This document shows, piece after piece, positions 60,707 to 64,000 of a stretch of 64,000 bases of DNA. The notes beneath the pieces were generated by a model. That model searched no databases. It was not told the origin of the DNA and saw only the letters and a program-made list of their open reading frames with translations. Each line of letters opens with the position of its first letter. The first letter of the stretch is position 1. Made by a program: the position numbers and the translations under genes. This DNA comes from an uncultured Selenomonadales bacterium. GTDB taxonomy: Bacteria > Bacillota > Negativicutes > DSM-1736 > Dendrosporobacteraceae. The DNA is taken from contig CAMJML010000001.1 in NCBI GenBank assembly GCA_946407015.1, positions 372,001 through 436,000 of the forward strand, given 5' to 3'.

Positions 60707-61180
60707 ATGACTATTGCCAAAAGAAATTTCTTTATCACCTGGGCCCTCACCGTTCTGATGGTTTTGGGGAGCTGGGGTCTGGCAGTGCCGGCTGTGGCTT
60801 TGGCGGCGAAAGCACCGGCCAAAGCGCCGGCGCAAACAATCGGTTTCGTGGATTATGACTGGCTGCTTGACCAGTATCCCGGTATGGACAAAGCCAGTGC
60901 CGAACTGCAGGCCGTGAATGAACAGGCCAAACAGGAATATGAAAGCAAAGCCCCCGGGCTGAGCGACCAGGAAAAACAGCAACTGAGCAATCAACTGGGC
61001 CAGCGGGTGGCTCAAAAGCGCGAACAATTGCTGGGCGCGATGCTGGACAAAATCGATGCCGCCGTTAAAGCTGTGGCTGAAGAAAAAGGCTTAACCGCTG
61101 TTGTGCCGAAAAGCGCGGTCGTGTATGGCGGTCTGGATATCAACAACGATGTGCTGGCCAAAGTGAAGGCAGCCAACTAA
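60707..61180 (+). CDS. OmpH/Skp-like periplasmic protein (paralogue 2)
   Basis: A 157-residue exported protein with signal sequence (FFITWALTVLMVLGSWGLAV, cleavage near ALAAKA), then TIGFVDYDWLLDQYPGMDKA, coiled-coil middle and LTAVVPKSAVVYGGLDINND at the end. Clearly paralogous to the protein at 48405-48872 over the full mature length (shared AKAPA linker, VDY, QYPG/AYPG, GLDIN/GVDIT). ATG 60707 with AGGGAA. Skp-type holdase role by family. It has its own promoter. Confidence 0.82.
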   Translation: MTIAKRNFFITWALTVLMVLGSWGLAVPAVALAAKAPAKAPAQTIGFVDYDWLLDQYPGMDKASAELQAVNEQAKQEYESKAPGLSDQEKQQLSNQLGQRVAQKREQLLGAMLDKIDAAVKAVAEEKGLTAVVPKSAVVYGGLDINNDVLAKVKAAN

Positions 61181-61205
61181 ATTACGCCACGAAACAGCAT
61201 AAAAC

Positions 61206-61288
61206 ACAGGGACGGACCAAGTTTTGTCAATTCATTTTGCTCTATGAAACGGGCAGGAAATAAACTGGCAACAGCGGAACGTCCCTGT
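61206..61288. repeat. Imperfect inverted repeat related to the GGGACGG family
   Basis: Outer arms ACAGGGACG (61206-61214) and CGTCCCTGT (61280-61288) are perfect; the interior is only partly complementary. The outer GGGACG resembles the 4898-4960 element. Confidence 0.5.
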
Positions 61289-61414
61289 TTGCTATGATGA
61301 CGACAATAGCCTGGAAGAACTTAATCCTGCCTGCCATGATCACCCGCAACTAAAAGCGGGTGGCAAAGCGGCGATTGGATTGAGTCATTCAAATAGAGAA
61401 AGGGGATGGAAGTC

Positions 61415-62215
61415 ATGATGGTTTTTCTGGTACGTAAGCGTCTGGCCAGCGCCCTGCTGGTGCTGGTATTATCCCTGTGGCTGGTTGTGCCGGGGGCGGC
61501 GGCAGAGACGAAAACACTGGCCAAGGACACCAAGCTGTATCCGCAGGGCTGGTCGGTGGGCGACCGGGTGGAATTTAAGAAAGGCACCGCCCTTACTACC
61601 AATGAGGTTGGCGAAGTGGTTTCCGGCACCTTGAAGGAGAACACCTTCCTTCAGCCCCGGGGCTGGGAGCGGGTCATCAACGATTACTATTATGTGACCG
61701 CTTATACCGACAATTCCCTCTTTTTCCCCCGTTATCACCGGATATTTCCGGACAGAAGCTACAATATCGCCATTCCCGGCTACGGCCATCTGCTGTATAA
61801 AGGCGGCAGTCTTGTTACCTTCGGCCCGGACGGGGAAGTTCTGTCCGGCACTCTTGCCGATACGGCAACGGTCAGGCTGGTGGCGGGAAAATACGGTTTT
61901 GTCACCTTTAAAGAAAATACCGTACTGTCCTTTTATGACTCCGGCGCGGTCAAATCCGGAGTGCTGGATGCCGATACCAGCCTGAGGCCGGCGGGCTGGC
62001 AGCAAAACCATGCGGCTAGTGAAGAGGCCGGTTTTGTCAAATTCAGCGCCAAAAAAGCCATTGTGTTTAACGAAACCGGCGAAGTGACGGCTGGAACGCT
62101 GAAAGAGACGCTCAAGTGGCGGACGGCAGCCGGCGAAACGGCAGAATTCCCCGCCCATACCGCGGTGCGCTTTGACGGGCAGGGGGCTGTAGCCGAACCT
62201 GCCGGTGAAGGCTAA
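61415..62215 (+). CDS. Exported repeat protein, MORN-like units, unknown
   Basis: A 266-residue protein with a signal sequence (RLASALLVLVLSLWLVVPGA, cleavage near AAAET). The mature part consists of about five imperfect repeats with the pattern V-F-x-G-E-V-x-SGTL-x-T-x-L-RP-GW, for example EVVSGTLKENTFLQPRGW and AVKSGVLDADTSLRPAGW. This looks like MORN or WG-type beta-hairpin repeats. No enzymatic motif. ATG 61415 is 8-9 nt after AAAGGGGA; 61406 and 61418 are alternatives. Located between OmpH-like gene 2 and RS8; not clearly under a riboswitch. Confidence 0.7.
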   Translation: MMVFLVRKRLASALLVLVLSLWLVVPGAAAETKTLAKDTKLYPQGWSVGDRVEFKKGTALTTNEVGEVVSGTLKENTFLQPRGWERVINDYYYVTAYTDNSLFFPRYHRIFPDRSYNIAIPGYGHLLYKGGSLVTFGPDGEVLSGTLADTATVRLVAGKYGFVTFKENTVLSFYDSGAVKSGVLDADTSLRPAGWQQNHAASEEAGFVKFSAKKAIVFNETGEVTAGTLKETLKWRTAAGETAEFPAHTAVRFDGQGAVAEPAGEG

Positions 62216-62278
62216 GGCCAAAGGGTTAACTCTTTTGATTAGTCTGGCAAGTTCAATCGCTATTTTAGTGTTAGCAGG

Positions 62279-62309
62279 CAGGGCTTCCCGTTTGGGAAGG
62301 CCTGTTTTT
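62279..62309 (+). terminator. Terminator after the repeat-protein gene
   Basis: CAGG-CTTCCC pairs with GGGAAG-CCTG around GTTT with one G-G mismatch, then TTTTT. Confidence 0.75.
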
Positions 62310-62363
62310 GCTACGCCTGCTATTGTTATCGACAAAGAATAACAGCTTTTTACAAAATGGAAA

Positions 62364-62411
62364 AAATCCCCCATTTGAGGGATATACACCAGACTTACTT
62401 TGGGCTATGCT
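62364..62411 (+). promoter_or_regulatory. Activator-type operator and promoter of RS8
   Basis: A near-palindrome (arms AAATCCCCCA and TGAGGGATAT around TT, 62364-62385) overlaps a weak -35 (TATACA, 62383-62388) that is 17 bp from TATGCT (62406-62411). It matches the site at 46581-46602 in 20 of 22 positions, and the distances to the -35 and -10 are identical. Confidence 0.6.
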
Positions 62412-62485
62412 AAAAGCAAATGCTTCCATTTTAATACAAGCCGTCCCAGGATGGCTGGAAGCATGGTAACACAACCGCATAACGT

Positions 62486-62757
62486 TGGGATAGGTGTCCG
62501 CAAGGACTTAATAGGGAAGTTTGGTGCAAAGCCAACACGGTCCCGCCACTGTAACGGGGAGCAAGCCGCATCCGTACCGCAGCAGCCGGTACGAAGCCAC
62601 TGAAGCGCAAGCTTTGGGAAGGCGCGGGGAACGATGATCCGCAAGTCAGGAGAACTGCCTGTCCGGCAATCACCATTGGTAGGGAGGCTTTTTCAGTTGC
62701 AGCCGCAGCGGGAAAAGCGGGCCGTACCGAACCTGCGAACGACAGGGAGGAGATTAT
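62486..62757 (+). promoter_or_regulatory. Cobalamin riboswitch RS8
   Basis: GTTGGGATAGGTGTCC, core CACGGTCCCGCCACTGTAAC, GCCACTGAAG, CTTTGGGAAGG, B12 box GTCAGGAGAACTGCC, end GACAGGGAGGAGA. An insertion of about 50 nt (62678-62731) extends the stem after the B12 box. The gap 62216-63043 also holds a terminator, the LuxR-type operator and two hairpins. Confidence 0.94.
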
Positions 62758-62790
62758 GCAGCATGGCGGGACGCATCCGCTAGTGTACAT

Positions 62791-62814
62791 ACTCCCTGTC
62801 CAGGGAGTTTTTTT
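62791..62814 (+). terminator. RS8 terminator
   Basis: ACTCCCTG pairs with CAGGGAGT around TC, then T7. Confidence 0.88.
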
Positions 62815-62959
62815 ATTGCAGCTGCAGTGCTGGAACTTAAGCGGACAGGCTTTTGTTCTGAACCGGCAGCGATGTTACTTGCCTGTACGCCCGTTTGTAC
62901 GCTTTCACAGCCAACAAACGGCTGATATAGGAAAACCTTACGGGAGGTGAGGGTTTTTC

Positions 62960-63013
62960 GTGTCTGGTACGCAAGAAACCTCAGCAGCTCTTTGGGTGCT
63001 GAGGCTAAGGTAA
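62960..63013 (+). CDS. Candidate 17-residue ORF in the leader of the terminal gene
   Basis: GTG 62960 opens MSGTQETSAALWVLRLR and stops at 63013. A GGGAGGTGAG site precedes it, but that site lies in a hairpin (AAAACC/GGTTTT, 62931-62957), and the ORF contains a second hairpin (CCTCAGCA/TGCTGAGG). Could be a leader peptide or purely RNA structure. Confidence 0.25.
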   Translation: MSGTQETSAALWVLRLR

Positions 63014-63043
63014 CACAATAAAAAATGGGAGAGTGAAAAAGTT

Positions 63044-64000
63044 ATGACTAGTAAGGTCATGTATGGTACGTATACGTATACCGGTACTCCTAGAGGCGAT
63101 ATCGGCACCGCACAGTTTCCTTCCGGTTCGCCTCCTGCCATCCTCGTGCATAAGGGAGTAAGGACGACCTATACCAATGCCGGGGGCAGCCCTCTCATTG
63201 GTTCTGATCCCAAGCCGTTATATTTTGAAAACGGCGCCGGGCTCAACCGGGCTGCAGTGGCTTCAATTTCGTGGGCGAGCGGGGTTGCAACTTGCAACTG
63301 GCTGGTTTATGAAGCCGATGCGGATAATACCACTCCTTTTGTGTGGAACAACCCGGTGGCCGGGCCTGTCGTATTGACGACCGGGACCGTGACTGTTAGA
63401 AATCCCTATGCAGTTAAAACCAAGAGAATCAATGCCACAACAGTCGATATTTATTGCATCGATTATGACGCCAGACTGGTTTTCCGGGTTCGCAGCAGCG
63501 GTGCGAACGGCGATACCTATACGCCGCAGACCGGCTACTATCAATTCCCGGCATTGGCGGGTGGTCAAGATACCTTTGGCGTCGATCTGGAGATTATCGG
63601 CAACTATGTTTATGCCGTGTTCAATAGCGGCACGGATTTAACGCTCGGAGCGCCCAGTGCCAACTACCTAAACAGCACGGTGGTAAAACTGGACCTTGCG
63701 CTCAGCAGCCCGCCAGTAGCCGTTAACGGCCCCTATGGTTCGTCAACAAGTGGTGGTGCGGCTAAGAATGCCTTCAGCCTTCAGGCTTATAACGATGGTA
63801 CGGACGACCATCTCCTGCTGACCGCCGTCGGTGGCCCGCAACTGGATCAGGCCTATCCTCCCAATTATCCTTTTGACTGGAATCCCGGTTCCCGCATCCA
63901 GAGGGTTGATCCGGGTACACTAGCTGTCACCGACCTACTTTCAGCGGCCGTTAATACGGGCGATCCTTCAGAAGATCAATATGACTTCCGAGCGCTGACC
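63044..64000 (+). CDS. Beta-propeller-like protein behind RS8 (3' end outside window)
   Basis: Open from ATG 63044 to the end of the window (319 residues, no stop). GGGAGAG lies 10 nt before the ATG. No signal peptide is visible: it begins MTSKVMYGTYTYTGTPRGD. The sequence is beta-rich and rich in Thr, Asn, Gly and Tyr, with blade-like strands such as VDIYCIDYDARLVFRV, GVDLEIIGNYVYAVFNSG and STVVKLDLAL, followed by DHLLLTAVGG. This suggests a propeller of a cell-surface or cargo type. Not recognised further. RS8 and the LuxR-type operator lie upstream, so cobalamin control is likely. Confidence 0.7.
   Translation, partial: MTSKVMYGTYTYTGTPRGDIGTAQFPSGSPPAILVHKGVRTTYTNAGGSPLIGSDPKPLYFENGAGLNRAAVASISWASGVATCNWLVYEADADNTTPFVWNNPVAGPVVLTTGTVTVRNPYAVKTKRINATTVDIYCIDYDARLVFRVRSSGANGDTYTPQTGYYQFPALAGGQDTFGVDLEIIGNYVYAVFNSGTDLTLGAPSANYLNSTVVKLDLALSSPPVAVNGPYGSSTSGGAAKNAFSLQAYNDGTDDHLLLTAVGGPQLDQAYPPNYPFDWNPGSRIQRVDPGTLAVTDLLSAAVNTGDPSEDQYDFRALT

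Noticed and set aside
1-64000. CRISPR arrays, rRNA, tRNA and intact insertion sequences
   Set aside because: No regular spacer-repeat array, no rRNA or cloverleaf sequence and no transposase reading frame was noticed; absence was judged by eye only.

Overview
The window looks like chromosome of a spore-forming, diderm Firmicute of the class Negativicutes, most likely Sporomusaceae. That is an inference. The gene order rpmE / DUF1385 / prfA / prmC / tsaC / mntP / ywlE / rpiB / ywlG / glyA / upp is typical of Firmicutes. Two promoters upstream of purR and glmU fit the sporulation sigma-H consensus. At the same time the window encodes outer-membrane-type proteins (two OmpH/Skp-like periplasmic proteins and an RND pump with its adaptor), which implies two membranes. 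No rRNA, tRNA, CRISPR array or intact transposase gene was seen.

Left part (1-32 kb), mostly housekeeping. In order: the 3' end of cyanophycin synthetase, cheW, ispE with a GntR regulator, an NTP-transferase-like protein, a three-gene 2-hydroxyacyl-CoA dehydratase activase-like operon, purR, ilvA, glmU, prs, an acetyltransferase, two polysaccharide deacetylases, pth, a minus-strand group (membrane ClpP-class protease, DUF1848 protein, soluble chemoreceptor), a radical SAM protein, and the conserved rpmE-to-upp block. A 780-base gap after upp carries two copies of a dispersed repeat and a promoter-to-terminator non-coding transcript. Then come a sirtuin, a DUF2325 protein behind two perfect Fur boxes, a STAS protein and a flavodoxin.

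Right part (32-64 kb), a cobalamin island. Eight cobalamin riboswitches, all on the + strand, lie between 34.28 and 62.76 kb. RS1 precedes cobN and a corrinoid adenosyltransferase. RS2 precedes methylmalonyl-CoA mutase (mutAB) and its GTPase meaB. RS3 precedes a PAS-LuxR regulator. RS4 and RS5 are in tandem before a 70-residue protein and an OmpH-like protein. RS6 precedes a six-gene envelope operon: ECF S component with a large extracytoplasmic domain, fused double ECF ATPase, EcfT, beta-propeller, membrane fusion protein and RND transporter. RS7 precedes a histidine-rich 110-residue protein and a second OmpH-like protein. RS8 precedes a beta-propeller-like protein that runs off the window. 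A YddA/BacA/Rv1819c-type ABC transporter is divergent from RS1.

The most interesting possibility is that the RS6-RS8 genes form an undescribed cobalamin- or cobalt-responsive envelope transport system. A second layer of control is suggested by two nearly identical 22-bp palindromes that sit at the same distance from two promoters, one before the LuxR gene and one before RS8. All functional assignments rest on reading the sequence; no database search was run.
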